From positions 1-64,000 of the forward strand of contig NZ_FMYQ01000012.1 of NCBI RefSeq assembly GCF_900096975.1: a stretch of DNA of 64,000 bases, read 5' to 3'. Both the position numbers and the translations under genes were made by a program. The stretch is from Paraburkholderia lycopersici. GTDB lineage: Bacteria; Pseudomonadota; Gammaproteobacteria; Burkholderiales; Burkholderiaceae. Shown in pieces: positions 52,615 to 62,209 of this stretch. The notes beneath the pieces were generated by a model. The model ran no database searches and was not told the origin of the DNA. It saw only the letters and a program-made list of their open reading frames with translations. The stretch's first letter is position 1. Each line of letters begins with the position of its first letter.

Positions 52615-54633
52615 ATGGAACATCGCTTCGTGATCCAGCTCGCCCTGCTCGTCGCCGCCGGCTGGCTCGCGATCGGCGGCGCGGGGCTCGCGAATCTGCG
52701 CCGCACGCGCGTGGTGGCGCACGGCCTTTTCCCGGCGGGCGCATGCCTCGGCGTGCTGATGTTCGGCGTCGGCCTTTATGGCCTGTGCGCCATGGCCGGC
52801 GAAGCGCAAACAGTCGTGTTGCCGCTCGGCCTGCCCGGCTTGCCGTTCCACTTCCGCCTCGACGCGCTCTCGGCATACTTTCTCGCGGTGCTCGGCATGG
52901 TGAGCGCGGGCGTGAGCGCGTTCTCGGCGGGCTATTTCCGCAAGGGCGAGGGCACGCCGCCCGGCCTGCTCTGCTTCGAGTACCACGCGTGCCTCGCAAG
53001 CCTCGCGCTCGCGCTCCTCGCCGACGACGCCTACAGCTTCCTCGTCGCCTGGGAAATGCTGACGATCTCGGCCACGTTCCTCGTGATGAGCAACTCCCGC
53101 ATTGCCGAAATCCGCGGCGCGGCGTTTCTTTACTTCCTGATCTCGCACGTCGGCGCGTTGGCGCTGCTGCTGTGCTTCGGTCTGCTACAAGCCAATACCG
53201 GCGACTACACCTTCGCCGCGATGCGTGCGCAGCACCTCACGCCCTTCTGGGCGTCGGTCGCGTTTCTGCTCGCGCTGGCCGGCTTCGGCGCGAAGGCCGG
53301 CATTTTTCCGCTGCACGTGTGGCTGCCCGAGGCGCACCCCGCCGCGCCTTCGCCGGTCTCGGCGCTCATGAGCGGCTTCGTGCTGAAGGCCGGCGTCTAC
53401 GGCCTCCTGCGCACGGTCTTCGACCTGCTGCACCTGCAGATCGCGTGGTGGGGCGTGCTGATGCTCGCGCTCGGCCTCTTCACGGCGCTGCTCGGCGTGG
53501 TGTTCAGCGCGATCCAGTCGGACATGAAACGGCTGCTCGCGTATTCGTCGATCGACAACATCGGGCTGATGTTCGTGAGCATGGGGCTCGCCGTGCTGTT
53601 TCGCTCGTTCGGCATGAACGGCCTCGCCGCGCTTGCCATGACCGCGCTGCTCTATCAGATCGCGAGCCATGCGGCGTTCAAGAGCCTGCTGTTCATCGGC
53701 ACGGGCGCCGTGCTGCACGCCACGGGAGAGCGCAATCTCGGCCGTCTCGGCGGGCTGATTCACCGCATGCCGTGGACCGCCTGGACAGTGCTCGCCGGCG
53801 CGCTGGCGAGCGCCGGCTTGCCGCCGCTTTCGGGCTTCGTCTCGGAATGGCTGCTGCTGCAGAGCTTTCTTTTCACGCCCGCGCTGCCAAACAGCTTCCT
53901 CAACATGAGCGTGCCCGTCATCGCCGCGCTGATCGCGCTCGTCGCCGCGCTCGCGGGCTACACCATGGTGAAGTTCTTCGGCATCGTGTTTCTCGGGCAG
54001 CCGCGTGAAGCCTCGCTCGCCCGCGCGCGCGACGCCGGCATGTGGGAGCGCGCCGGCTTCTGCTGGTTCGTCGCCGCCACGGTGCTGCTCGGCCTGCTGC
54101 CCGTGCAGATCGTCCGCGTGCTCGCGCCCGTCACGCGCCAACTGGCGGGCGCCGACCTCGGCGCGGCCGTGTCGGCGAGCCGCTGGCTGCTGCTCGCGCC
54201 CACGAGCGTCGATCGCGCGAGCTACATGCCGGCCGTCTTCCTCGCCTTCTTCGTGTGCTGCTGCGCGCTCGCCTGGCTGCTCGTGCGGCGCTTCTATCAT
54301 GGGCGGCTGCGCCGCGCGGCGCCATGGGCCTGCGGCAATCCGTTCGTGACCGCGCGCATGCAGGACACCGCGGAAGGCTTCGGCCAGCCGATCCGCGAAA
54401 TCTTCGCGCCCTTCTTCAGGATCGAGCGCCATGTCCCTTCGCCGTTCGACGCGCAGCCGACCTACCGCGTGGTCGCCGCCGACCGCACGTGGGCCTGGCT
54501 GTACGCACCGCTCGCACGCGGCGTGCAGCGCGTCGGCGCGCTCGCGCTCAGGCTGCAGGCCGGACGGATCGCCGTCTATCTCACGTACAGCTTCGTCGCG
54601 CTGATCGTCTTGCTCGTGCTGGTGCGCCGATGA
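52615..54633 (+). CDS. Hydrogenase-4-like membrane subunit (HyfB/NuoL-type), cluster 2
   Basis: A 672-residue NuoL-type subunit with about 16 helices. The canonical block is intact: G-F-G-A-K-A-G-I-F-P-L-H-V-W-L-P-E-A-H-P-A-A-P-S-P-V-S-A-L, in contrast to the altered version in cluster 1. Conserved Glu in W-E-M-L (TM5) and Lys residues are present. Likely moves H+ or Na+. It overlaps the next gene by 4 bases (ATGA). Confidence 0.88.
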   Translation: MEHRFVIQLALLVAAGWLAIGGAGLANLRRTRVVAHGLFPAGACLGVLMFGVGLYGLCAMAGEAQTVVLPLGLPGLPFHFRLDALSAYFLAVLGMVSAGVSAFSAGYFRKGEGTPPGLLCFEYHACLASLALALLADDAYSFLVAWEMLTISATFLVMSNSRIAEIRGAAFLYFLISHVGALALLLCFGLLQANTGDYTFAAMRAQHLTPFWASVAFLLALAGFGAKAGIFPLHVWLPEAHPAAPSPVSALMSGFVLKAGVYGLLRTVFDLLHLQIAWWGVLMLALGLFTALLGVVFSAIQSDMKRLLAYSSIDNIGLMFVSMGLAVLFRSFGMNGLAALAMTALLYQIASHAAFKSLLFIGTGAVLHATGERNLGRLGGLIHRMPWTAWTVLAGALASAGLPPLSGFVSEWLLLQSFLFTPALPNSFLNMSVPVIAALIALVAALAGYTMVKFFGIVFLGQPREASLARARDAGMWERAGFCWFVAATVLLGLLPVQIVRVLAPVTRQLAGADLGAAVSASRWLLLAPTSVDRASYMPAVFLAFFVCCCALAWLLVRRFYHGRLRRAAPWACGNPFVTARMQDTAEGFGQPIREIFAPFFRIERHVPSPFDAQPTYRVVAADRTWAWLYAPLARGVQRVGALALRLQAGRIAVYLTYSFVALIVLLVLVRR

Positions 54634-55580
54634 TCACGCTCTCCGGACTGCTCTCGCAAGGCCTCGAAATTCTCGTCGCGCTGGCTTCCGCGCCGCTCCT
54701 TTCGGGCTGGGTCGCCATTTGCCGCGCACGGCTGCAGGGCAAGCGCGGGCCGAGCCTCTGGCAACCGTACCGGACGCTGCACAAGCTCTTCAACAAGGAT
54801 TCGGTCGTGGCGCTGCATGCGAGCCCGATCACGCGCCTCGCACCCTATGTCGTCTGGGGCTGCATGACGCTCGCGTGCGCGATCGTGCCCACGCTCTCGA
54901 CCGATCTGCCGCTTTCGCCCGCCGCCGATGCGATCGCGCTCGTCGGGCTCTTCGCGCTCGCCCGTGTCGCCACCTCGCTCGCCGCCATGGACGCCGGCAC
55001 GGCATTCGGCACGCTCGGCGCGCGGCGCGAGATGCTCGTGGGCTTTCTCGCCGAGCCCGCACTGCTCATGGTGCTGTTTTCCGCGTCGCTCGTCACGCAG
55101 TCGACGCTGCTCACGCGCATCGTCGCCACGCTCAGCCACGGCGAACTGACCATCTATCCGAGCCTCGCCTTCGCGGGCATTGCGTTCGCGATGGTGTCGC
55201 TTGCCGAAAACGCGCGCCTGCCCGTCGACAATCCCGCCACGCACCTCGAGCTCACGATGATCCACGAGGCGCTGATCCTCGAATACTCCGGCCGCCATCT
55301 CGCGCTGATCGAATGGGCCGCGAGCCTGAAGCTCTTCGCGTATTCGTGCATCGGCCTCGCGCTCTTCGTGCCGTGGGGCATCGCCGAGGCGGGCAATCCG
55401 CTCGCGCTGCTCCTCGCCGTGCCCGCGCTGTTCGCGAAGCTGCTGGCCGGCGGCGCGCTGCTCGCGCTCGTCGAGACGCTCAACGCCAAGATGCGGCTCT
55501 TTCGCGTGCCCGAGTTTCTCGCGACGGCCTACCTGCTAGCCGTGATCGGCATGCTCGTCCATTTCCTGCTGGGGGCGTAA
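54630..55580 (+). CDS. Hydrogenase-4-like membrane subunit (HyfC/NuoH-type), cluster 2
   Basis: A 316-residue NuoH-type subunit. K-R-G-P-S-L-W-Q-P-Y-R-T-L-H-K-L (near 37), A-M-D-A-G-T-A-F-G (near 112) and E-A-L-I-L-E-Y-S-G (near 210) are family landmarks. The equivalent subunit in cluster 1 is its paralogue. One base overlap with the next gene (TAATG). Confidence 0.88.
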   Translation: MITLSGLLSQGLEILVALASAPLLSGWVAICRARLQGKRGPSLWQPYRTLHKLFNKDSVVALHASPITRLAPYVVWGCMTLACAIVPTLSTDLPLSPAADAIALVGLFALARVATSLAAMDAGTAFGTLGARREMLVGFLAEPALLMVLFSASLVTQSTLLTRIVATLSHGELTIYPSLAFAGIAFAMVSLAENARLPVDNPATHLELTMIHEALILEYSGRHLALIEWAASLKLFAYSCIGLALFVPWGIAEAGNPLALLLAVPALFAKLLAGGALLALVETLNAKMRLFRVPEFLATAYLLAVIGMLVHFLLGA

Positions 55581-56239
55581 TGCACGGGCTAGCCACGCAG
55601 ATCATCAATTTCCTGGCCGCGATCCTGTTGCTGATCTCGTTCGCGATGCTGAGCCAGCGGCGCATTCTCGCGCTGATCCATCTCTACACGCTGCAAGGGC
55701 TCGCGCTCGCGCTGGCCAACCTCGTGCTCGGCTTCCTCACGGCCGACACGCATCTTTACGTCTCCGCCGCGCTGACGCTCGTGCTCAAGGTCGGGCTGAT
55801 CCCCTGGATCCTCTACCGCCTCGTGAAGCGCCTGAACGTGACGAGCGACATCGAACCGCTCCTCAACATTCCCATCACGCTGATTACGGGCATCGTGCTC
55901 GTGATCGTCGCGTTCAACGTGGCGCTGCCGCTCACGCAGTTCGCTTCGTCGGTTGCGCGCGGCACGCTCGGCATCGCGCTCGCGTGCGTGCTGCTGTCGT
56001 TCCTCATGATGATCACGCGCGCGAAAGCGATCCCCCAGGTGATCGGCTTCCTTTCGATGGAAAACGGCCTCTTCTTCGCCGCGGCCGCCGCCACGAACGG
56101 CATGCCGATGCTCGTCGAACTCGGCGTCGGGCTCGACGTGCTGGTGGGCATGCTGATCCTCGGCGTGTTCATGTTCCAGATCCGGGAGCGGTTCGACAGC
56201 CTCGACATTCCCCACCTCGGGGAGCTCAACGATGAATGA
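55580..56239 (+). CDS. Hydrogenase-4-like membrane subunit (HyfE-type), cluster 2
   Basis: A 219-residue protein with about 7 membrane helices, like HyfE. The conserved segment A-I-P-Q-V-I-G-F-L-S-M-E-N-G-L-F contains the buried Glu. It overlaps the next gene by 8 bases. Confidence 0.85.
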   Translation: MHGLATQIINFLAAILLLISFAMLSQRRILALIHLYTLQGLALALANLVLGFLTADTHLYVSAALTLVLKVGLIPWILYRLVKRLNVTSDIEPLLNIPITLITGIVLVIVAFNVALPLTQFASSVARGTLGIALACVLLSFLMMITRAKAIPQVIGFLSMENGLFFAAAAATNGMPMLVELGVGLDVLVGMLILGVFMFQIRERFDSLDIPHLGELNDE

Positions 56240-57695
56240 TGCCTGCGTCCTCGCCGTAGTCCTCGCGCTGCCGCTCGTGGCAAGCGCGACGCTCGCGCTC
56301 ACGGGCGCGCATCGCGCGGCGCCCGGCGTGAACGCCGGCTTCAGCCTGCTCACCTTCGCCGCCACGCTCCTGCTCGCGCAACGTACGGTGGCACATGGCG
56401 CCGTGTCCGCCTTCGGCCAGTTGTTCTTCGTCGATCCGCTCAACGTCTTTCTCGTCGTGCTGACCGCGTTCGTCGGCTGGACCACGGCCCTCTTCTCGAA
56501 GCCGTACATGCGCACCGAGCGCGACCGCGGCCGGATGAGCGCGAGCCGCATGCGGCTCTTTCACGCGATGTACCAGCTATTCGTGTTCGCGATGCTGCTC
56601 GCGCTCCTCACCAACAACATGGGCGTGCTATGGGTTTCGATGGAGGCCGCGACGCTCGCAACCGTCCTGCTCGTGAGCGTCTACCGCACGGCGGCCAGCA
56701 TCGAAGCGGCGTGGAAGTACTTCATCCTGTGCGGCGTGGGCATCGCGCAGGCGCTCTTCGGCACGATCCTGCTCTACCTCGCCGCCAGCCGCGAGCTGGG
56801 CGGCGGCGACGCGCTGCTCTGGACCAGCCTGAACGCCGCGAAGGCGAGCCTCGATCCCGTCATCGTTTCGCTCGCCTTCGTGTTCCTGCTGATCGGCTAT
56901 GGCACCAAGGTCGGCCTCGTGCCGATGCACAACTGGCTGCCCGACGCCCACGCCGAAGGTCCGACGCCGATTTCCGCCGTGCTCTCGGGACTGCTGCTCA
57001 ACGTGGCGCTCTACGCCGTGCTCCGCTGCAAGGTACTCGCCGACGGCGCGCTCCAGAACGGCCTGCCGGGGCGGCTGCTGGTGGGCTTCGGGATCGTCAC
57101 CGTGCTCGTCGCGACGTTCTCGCTCGTCAAACAGAAGGACGTGAAGCGCCTCTTCTCGTTTTCGTCGATCGAGCACATGGGGATGATGAGTCTCGCGTTC
57201 GGAATGGGCGGTCCCGTGGCGACGTTCGCGGGCCTGCTGCACATGACCGTGCATGCGCTCGTCAAGTCGGCCATCTTCTTCACCGTGGGGCACGCCGCGC
57301 AGAAGGCCGGCACTCAGGCCATCGAGGGTATTCGCGGTCTCGTGCACGTGAGCCCCGTTGTCGGCTGGGGCATGGTGCTCGGCGCGCTCGCGATTCTCGG
57401 CATGCCGCCGTTCGGCGTCTTCGCGAGCGAGTTCCTGATTCTCACCACGGCAATCCATGCGCTGCCGTGGGCCGTACCGCTGCTGGTGCTGGCGCTCGCC
57501 GTCGCCTTCGCGGTCATTTTCCGGCACGTGCAGGGCATGGCGTTCGGCGACTCGACGACGGCACACCGGCTCGAACACCGGCCGGCGCTGCTGCCGGTGT
57601 TCATTCATCTGGCCATCGGGCTCGCGCTCGGGCTCTATATTCCCCCCTGGCTCGCGGCGTGGTATCGCGCGGCCGGGGCCGTGCTTGCAGGATGA
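56232..57695 (+). CDS. Hydrogenase-4-like antiporter subunit (HyfF/NuoN-type), cluster 2
   Basis: A 487-residue NuoN/Mrp-type subunit with about 14 helices. Functional block: G-Y-G-T-K-V-G-L-V-P-M-H-N-W-L-P-D-A-H-A-E-G-P-T-P; TM5 Glu in V-S-M-E-A-A-T-L; S-I-E-H-M-G-M-M-S-L near 315. Coupled translation with the HyfE gene. Confidence 0.88.
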   Translation: MNDACVLAVVLALPLVASATLALTGAHRAAPGVNAGFSLLTFAATLLLAQRTVAHGAVSAFGQLFFVDPLNVFLVVLTAFVGWTTALFSKPYMRTERDRGRMSASRMRLFHAMYQLFVFAMLLALLTNNMGVLWVSMEAATLATVLLVSVYRTAASIEAAWKYFILCGVGIAQALFGTILLYLAASRELGGGDALLWTSLNAAKASLDPVIVSLAFVFLLIGYGTKVGLVPMHNWLPDAHAEGPTPISAVLSGLLLNVALYAVLRCKVLADGALQNGLPGRLLVGFGIVTVLVATFSLVKQKDVKRLFSFSSIEHMGMMSLAFGMGGPVATFAGLLHMTVHALVKSAIFFTVGHAAQKAGTQAIEGIRGLVHVSPVVGWGMVLGALAILGMPPFGVFASEFLILTTAIHALPWAVPLLVLALAVAFAVIFRHVQGMAFGDSTTAHRLEHRPALLPVFIHLAIGLALGLYIPPWLAAWYRAAGAVLAG

Positions 57696-57698
57696 TTC

Positions 57699-59261
57699 AT
57701 GCGGATCGACGCACTCCAGTTACCCGGTCTCACACGCCTCGCGAGCTTTGCTGGCCCGCCGGCCACGCTCGTCGCGCACGCCGATGCCGCCGCGTGGATC
57801 GGCGTCGCCGCCGAGGCCGGGCGTGACGGAGGACGGCTGGTCACGATGTGGGGCGCAGAGGACCGCGGCGGCGCATTCACGGTTTGCGCTGCTTATGCCC
57901 TCGAAGACGGCCTGCTCTGGGTCCGCCTGCCGCTCGGCCACGGCTCGTCCGGGGGCGGCGAGTATCCGGATCTCTCGGCGCTCTTTCCCTGCGCGGTCCG
58001 CATGCAGCGCGCCATCCACGATCTGACCGGCCTGCGCGCCTGCGGCGCGGGCGACGTGCGCCCCTGGCTGAACCACGGCAACTGGCCCGCCGACTACTTC
58101 CCGTTGCGCAAATCCGCATCCGGCACGGAACGCTTCGAGTCGCACGAAGCCGACTACGCGTTCACGCGCGTCGCGGGGGACGGCGTGCATGAAATCGCCG
58201 TGGGGCCAATTCACGCGGGCATCATCGAGCCGGGCCACTTCCGCTTCTCCGTCGTCGGCGAAAAGGTGCTGCGGCTCGAAGAGCGGCTCGGCTACGTCCA
58301 TCGCGGCATCGAGCGCCTGTTCGAACGCACGCCGGCGCTCGCCGGCCATCGCGTGGCGGGCAGGATCGCGGGAGACAGCACCGTCGCGTTCGCGTGGGCG
58401 TACTGCATGGCGCTCGAGCGCGCGTTCGACACGAACATTCCGCCGCGCGCGCAATGGCTTCGTGCGCTGCTGCTCGAGCGCGAGCGCGTTGCCAACCATC
58501 TCGGCGACCTCGGCGCGCTCGGCAACGATGCGGGCTTCGCATTCGGGCTCGCGCAGTTTTCGCGGATGAAGGAAGACTGGCTGCGCCTGAACGAACGCAT
58601 TTTCGGGCACCGTTACCTGTTCGACGCGATCGAGCCCGGCGGCCTCGCGCGCGACCTGAGCCAGCAAGGGGCCAACGCGATCGTAGCCCAGAGCGAGCGC
58701 ATCGAGCGCGAGGTTCGATCGATGCGGCGCATCTACGACGATCACCCGGGGCTGCAGGACCGCTTCACGAGAACCGGCATCCTCACCCCGCAGGTCGCCG
58801 CCGATTTCGGCGTATGCGGCCTCGTCGCACGAGCGAGCGGCGCGGCCATGGACCTGCGGGTCGAGCACGGACCGTCCCCTTACCGCGAGATCGGCGCGCG
58901 CGTTGCAAGCGACAAACGCGGCGACGTGGCGGCGCGCGTCGCGGTGCGGTTCCGCGAGATCGACGAATCGTTGCGGCAGATCCGCGCGATCATCACGGGC
59001 CTGCCCGCCGGCAGCGTCGCCGCGCAGCCCGAAACGGGCCGTCCGCCATCGTATGGAGCGGGCTGGATCGAAGGCTGGCGCGGCGACGTCCTCGTCGCGC
59101 TCGAAACGGGCGAAGACGGCACCCTCGCCCGCTGCCATTGCCATGATCCGTCGTGGCAAAACTGGCCCGCCCTCGAAGTCGCGATCATCGGCAACATCGT
59201 TGCGGATTTCCCGCTCATCAACAAATCGTTCAATCTCTGTTATGCGGGGCACGACCTGTGA
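57699..59261 (+). CDS. Hydrogenase-like large subunit without [NiFe] ligands, cluster 2
   Basis: A 520-residue NuoCD/HycE-like fusion (C-like ~1-150, D-like ~160-520). H-R-G-I-E-R near 202 is kept. The first [NiFe] motif is R-I-A-G-D-S at 222-227 (Ala224 and Ser227 for Cys) and the last is F-N-L-C-Y-A-G at 511-517, keeping Cys514 but with Gly517 for the second Cys. Three of four metal ligands are therefore gone. The pattern of loss differs from cluster 1, so the two proteins diverged long ago. Confidence 0.87.
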   Translation: MRIDALQLPGLTRLASFAGPPATLVAHADAAAWIGVAAEAGRDGGRLVTMWGAEDRGGAFTVCAAYALEDGLLWVRLPLGHGSSGGGEYPDLSALFPCAVRMQRAIHDLTGLRACGAGDVRPWLNHGNWPADYFPLRKSASGTERFESHEADYAFTRVAGDGVHEIAVGPIHAGIIEPGHFRFSVVGEKVLRLEERLGYVHRGIERLFERTPALAGHRVAGRIAGDSTVAFAWAYCMALERAFDTNIPPRAQWLRALLLERERVANHLGDLGALGNDAGFAFGLAQFSRMKEDWLRLNERIFGHRYLFDAIEPGGLARDLSQQGANAIVAQSERIEREVRSMRRIYDDHPGLQDRFTRTGILTPQVAADFGVCGLVARASGAAMDLRVEHGPSPYREIGARVASDKRGDVAARVAVRFREIDESLRQIRAIITGLPAGSVAAQPETGRPPSYGAGWIEGWRGDVLVALETGEDGTLARCHCHDPSWQNWPALEVAIIGNIVADFPLINKSFNLCYAGHDL

Positions 59262-59776
59262 CGTGGCAACTTCTCAAGCGTATCGCCGGCAACCGGGCTC
59301 CTGCCGAACCGCTCCCGCAGGGCGGCGACGACTGGCGCACGGAGTCCCAGCGGCTGCATCAGCAAATCCTCGACGTGCTTGGCCGCGCGCTGTGCATCCG
59401 GCAGATCGACGCGGGGTCGTGCAACGGCTGCGAACTGGAGATTCACGCGCTCAACAACCCGTACTACAACATCGAGGGACTCGGAATCCGCTTCGTCGCG
59501 AGCCCCCGGCACGCCGACATGCTTCTGGTGACAGGGCCGCTCGCGCTGAACATGCGCGAAGCGGTACGACTGGCGTACGAAGCGACGCCCGACCCCAAGC
59601 TGGTGGTTGCCGCCGGCGAGTGCGCATGCACCGGAGGAATCTTCAAGGACAGCTATGCGGTCTGCGGCCCGCTCGCCGAACTGCTACCGGTCGACGTCAG
59701 CATTCCGGGCTGCCCGCCTTCGCCGGTCGAGCTTCTGAGAGGCATATTTGCCGCACTCCATGCCTCAAGGAGTTAG
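59258..59776 (+). CDS. Hydrogenase-like small subunit (HyfI/NuoB-type), cluster 2
   Basis: A 172-residue NuoB/HycG-type protein. Cluster ligands Cys55, Cys58 (S-C-N-G-C-E), Cys122 (G-E-C-A) and Cys152 (P-G-C-P-P-S-P) are intact. Unlike the cluster 1 protein it has no ferredoxin part, and no separate ferredoxin gene is seen, so the electron donor is unknown. The GTG start overlaps the previous stop by 4 bases. Confidence 0.87.
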   Translation: MTWQLLKRIAGNRAPAEPLPQGGDDWRTESQRLHQQILDVLGRALCIRQIDAGSCNGCELEIHALNNPYYNIEGLGIRFVASPRHADMLLVTGPLALNMREAVRLAYEATPDPKLVVAAGECACTGGIFKDSYAVCGPLAELLPVDVSIPGCPPSPVELLRGIFAALHASRS

Positions 59777-59910
59777 CGACAGACGCCTCGTCGGCTGGTC
59801 CGACGCCGCCATTGCGCCGCCTGGCGCCAACCCGCCTGTTTGCGCGGCGCCGTCGCGATCACTCTGATCGATGATGATGACCGGCCAGCGCCGGACGAGG
59901 GATACCTGCC

Positions 59911-60552
59911 CTACCACCGCAACAACCGCGGCCCCAGCCACGCGCCAATGCCGGCGGGCAGCAGCATGCCGATCACGTACCAGACGCCCCAGAACGCCGG
60001 GCTCATCTCCGGGCAATGGAGACAATACGCGACGGTCGCGAGCGCGCTCGCAAGGAGGCCTGCCGCGGCGCCCGCCGCACGCAGACGCGTGGGCGCGAGA
60101 CCGCGCACGGCCCAGAACACGGCCGCGAACGTGGGCACCGAAAGCAGCACGATATTGAACGGGCAGGTGCGCCAGGTGAGGCCGAGAACGAGCGGCACGC
60201 GTTGCGCGGGCGCGGCGTCGCCGAGCACGAGCCACGCGCCGCCCAGCATGGCGACGAACGGCAGCGCCACCAGCGCCCACGCATAGCCGCCGCGCAGGCC
60301 CGGCCGCCCGAGGCGGTTGACCGCCAGCGCGGCCGCCAGCGCAACGCACAACGGGAACGCGAGCTTTGCCCAAAAAATCGGCGTGTGTGCGACGCTCATG
60401 AGATCGCGCCGCACGCCGAACACGACGCTCATCAGCACGACGGAGCCCGCGAAACCGAGCGGCAACGCGCGCGCGAAGCGGCGCAGCGCGGCCTGGCGAT
60501 CCACGCGCGCAACGCCGGTGGCAAGCAGGCTGATCAGATCGTCGGTTTTCAT
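59911..60552 (-). CDS. NrsF/DUF1109 anti-sigma factor
   Basis: A 213-residue inner-membrane protein with 6 predicted helices, family DUF1109 (NrsF), the membrane anti-sigma factor of SigF-like ECF sigmas. The family Cys pairs are seen in W-R-T-C-P-F-N and Y-C-L-H-C-P-E. It overlaps the sigma gene by 4 bases (ATGA), as is usual for sigma/anti-sigma pairs. Confidence 0.87.
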   Translation of the reverse strand: MKTDDLISLLATGVARVDRQAALRRFARALPLGFAGSVVLMSVVFGVRRDLMSVAHTPIFWAKLAFPLCVALAAALAVNRLGRPGLRGGYAWALVALPFVAMLGGAWLVLGDAAPAQRVPLVLGLTWRTCPFNIVLLSVPTFAAVFWAVRGLAPTRLRAAGAAAGLLASALATVAYCLHCPEMSPAFWGVWYVIGMLLPAGIGAWLGPRLLRW

Positions 60553-61094
60553 CGCGCTCCCCGAATGCGCGCGGCAAGCGCTTTGAGCCCGCGATGAATG
60601 CCCACCTTGACCGCCGATTGGGACAGCCCGGTGAGCTGCGCCGTTTCGACCACCGAAAGCCCTTCGAGCTTCACGTGGATGATGGGCAGGCGCTGCTTGT
60701 CGGGCAACTGCTCGAGCAGTTTGCCGATGTCGCGGCGCGCCTGGGCAGGCTCGTCATCGGGGGCGGCGAAGAGATCGGTGTGGTCGTCGAGCGGATCGTT
60801 GAGCACGTCGCGGCGCGCGCGCGAGCGGAAAAAGTCCATCAGCTTGTAGCGGGCGATCGCGTGCACCCAGGCCGTGAGCGGTTCGTCGGGACGCCAGGTA
60901 TGACGCGCATTGTGCACAGCGAGCAGGATTTCCTGCACGAGGTCCTCGACGTCGTCGCGCAGTTGCGGAATGCGCCGGCGCAGGTAGCCACGCAAATGAC
61001 GCGTGAGCTCCGCGAGGAAGTCGCGGTATGCGAGCGCGTCGCCTTCCAGTCCGCTGACGAACAGCGCTTTGAGACGGGTTTCCGCGGAGTGCAA
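60549..61094 (-). CDS. ECF sigma factor (SigF-like)
   Basis: About 181 residues with sigma region 2 ([16 protein letters not shown]) and region 4 ([26 protein letters not shown]). The frame is open to 61352 but the added part is low-complexity; the TTG here follows an AGGACG-type ribosome binding site and gives a family-typical length. ATGs at 61295 and 61352 are alternatives. Transcribed from a SigF-type promoter (61371-61396), so autoregulated. Confidence 0.82.
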   Translation of the reverse strand: MHSAETRLKALFVSGLEGDALAYRDFLAELTRHLRGYLRRRIPQLRDDVEDLVQEILLAVHNARHTWRPDEPLTAWVHAIARYKLMDFFRSRARRDVLNDPLDDHTDLFAAPDDEPAQARRDIGKLLEQLPDKQRLPIIHVKLEGLSVVETAQLTGLSQSAVKVGIHRGLKALAARIRGAR

Positions 61095-61370
61095 AGGTCG
61101 TCCTGAATTGTCGCGACGATAGGTTGGCGGGCTGGCGGGCGCGGTGTTCGACCGGTCTCGCGCCAGCGAACTTTCAGGCAGCTTGCACACGTCGCCGCCT
61201 GCGGCCCCGATCGCGTGAGCGTAGCCGAACGCCTCGCGCACCGCAACCGGATGCCGGTTGCCGGCAGCGGCGCCGGGCGTCTCCGCTTCCCTCATCGTCG
61301 CCCATGTCCTCGTCAAGCCCACCGTCCGATTCTCCGCGTGACGCGAGCGCATGCGCCCGATTGACGGTAA

Positions 61371-61396
61371 TTCGCCTGGAACGCCGGGCCGGTTAC
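61371..61396 (-). promoter_or_regulatory. SigF-type promoter of the sigma/anti-sigma operon
   Basis: On the minus strand GTAACC (61396-61391) is followed after exactly 16 bases by CGAA (61374-61371). This is the promoter form described for SigF-like ECF sigma factors with NrsF-type partners. Confidence 0.8.
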
Positions 61397-61454
61397 AGCC
61401 AGAGCGGCTTTTTCTGCGCCACGCTCCCTCGCGTGAAATTCGAGTTCGGGCGCT

Positions 61455-61480
61455 GTAACCGCCGCGCGCCCCGCAGCGAA
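61455..61480 (+). promoter_or_regulatory. SigF-type promoter of the cytochrome/molybdoenzyme operon
   Basis: GTAACC followed by 16 bases and CGAA on the plus strand, 35 bases before the cytochrome b561 start. It mirrors the promoter of the sigma factor itself. Confidence 0.8.
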
Positions 61481-61514
61481 TTCACTGTCATCTTTCCGCC
61501 AACGAGGAATCGCC

Positions 61515-62153
61515 ATGCACACGTCGATCGGCGAACCGCGCTCGCGCGCACCACGCATGACCCGCCTTCGCGCAATCCAGCCGATCTGGCTGCGCATCAC
61601 GCATTGGCTCAACGCGCTCGCTGCGTTCGTCATGATGTTCTCGGGCTGGCGCATCTACGATGCGTCGCCCGTGTTCGCAGGTTTCGCCATACCCACGTCG
61701 ATCACGCTCGGCGGCTGGCTCGGCGGAGCGCTCCAATGGCATTTCGCGGCAATGTGGCTGCTGTTTTTCAACGGCCTCGTCTATCTCTCGCTGAATCTCG
61801 CGACGGGACGGTGGCGCACGAAGTTCTTCCCGCTGAGCGCGCATGCCGTGATGCACGATCTGTGCGCCGCACTGAAGGGACATCTTTCGCACGCCGACCG
61901 GAGCCGTTACAACGCCGTGCAGAAACTCGCCTATCTCGTCGCGATTGCCGATCTCGTCGTGCTCGTGCTTTCGGGTCTGGTGATCTGGAAATCGGTGCAA
62001 TTCCCGCTGCTGCGCGAATTGCTGGGCGGATACGATCGCGCGCGCGTCGTGCACTTCTGCGCGATGGCGCTGCTCGCCGCCTTCGTGCTCGTTCACGTGA
62101 CGATGGTCGCACTCGTGCCGCGCTCGCTGCTCACCATGCTGCGCGGACGCTGA
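61515..62153 (+). CDS. Cytochrome b561-type membrane protein
   Basis: A 212-residue integral membrane protein with 4-5 helices and His pairs suited to bind b-type haem: R-I-T-H-W (helix 1), Q-W-H-F (helix 2), and V-V-H-F-C-A plus L-V-H-V-T-M in the last helices. It resembles the cytochrome b561 family. Next to a sulfite oxidase-family enzyme it likely carries electrons between quinones and that enzyme, in the manner of MsrQ/SorAB-type partners. Confidence 0.83.
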   Translation: MHTSIGEPRSRAPRMTRLRAIQPIWLRITHWLNALAAFVMMFSGWRIYDASPVFAGFAIPTSITLGGWLGGALQWHFAAMWLLFFNGLVYLSLNLATGRWRTKFFPLSAHAVMHDLCAALKGHLSHADRSRYNAVQKLAYLVAIADLVVLVLSGLVIWKSVQFPLLRELLGGYDRARVVHFCAMALLAAFVLVHVTMVALVPRSLLTMLRGR

Positions 62154-62209
62154 ATATGCCGCTCCGTGCGAAGCCTGACATTCCGCATCGCATTTCGTAA
62201 GGATTACCT

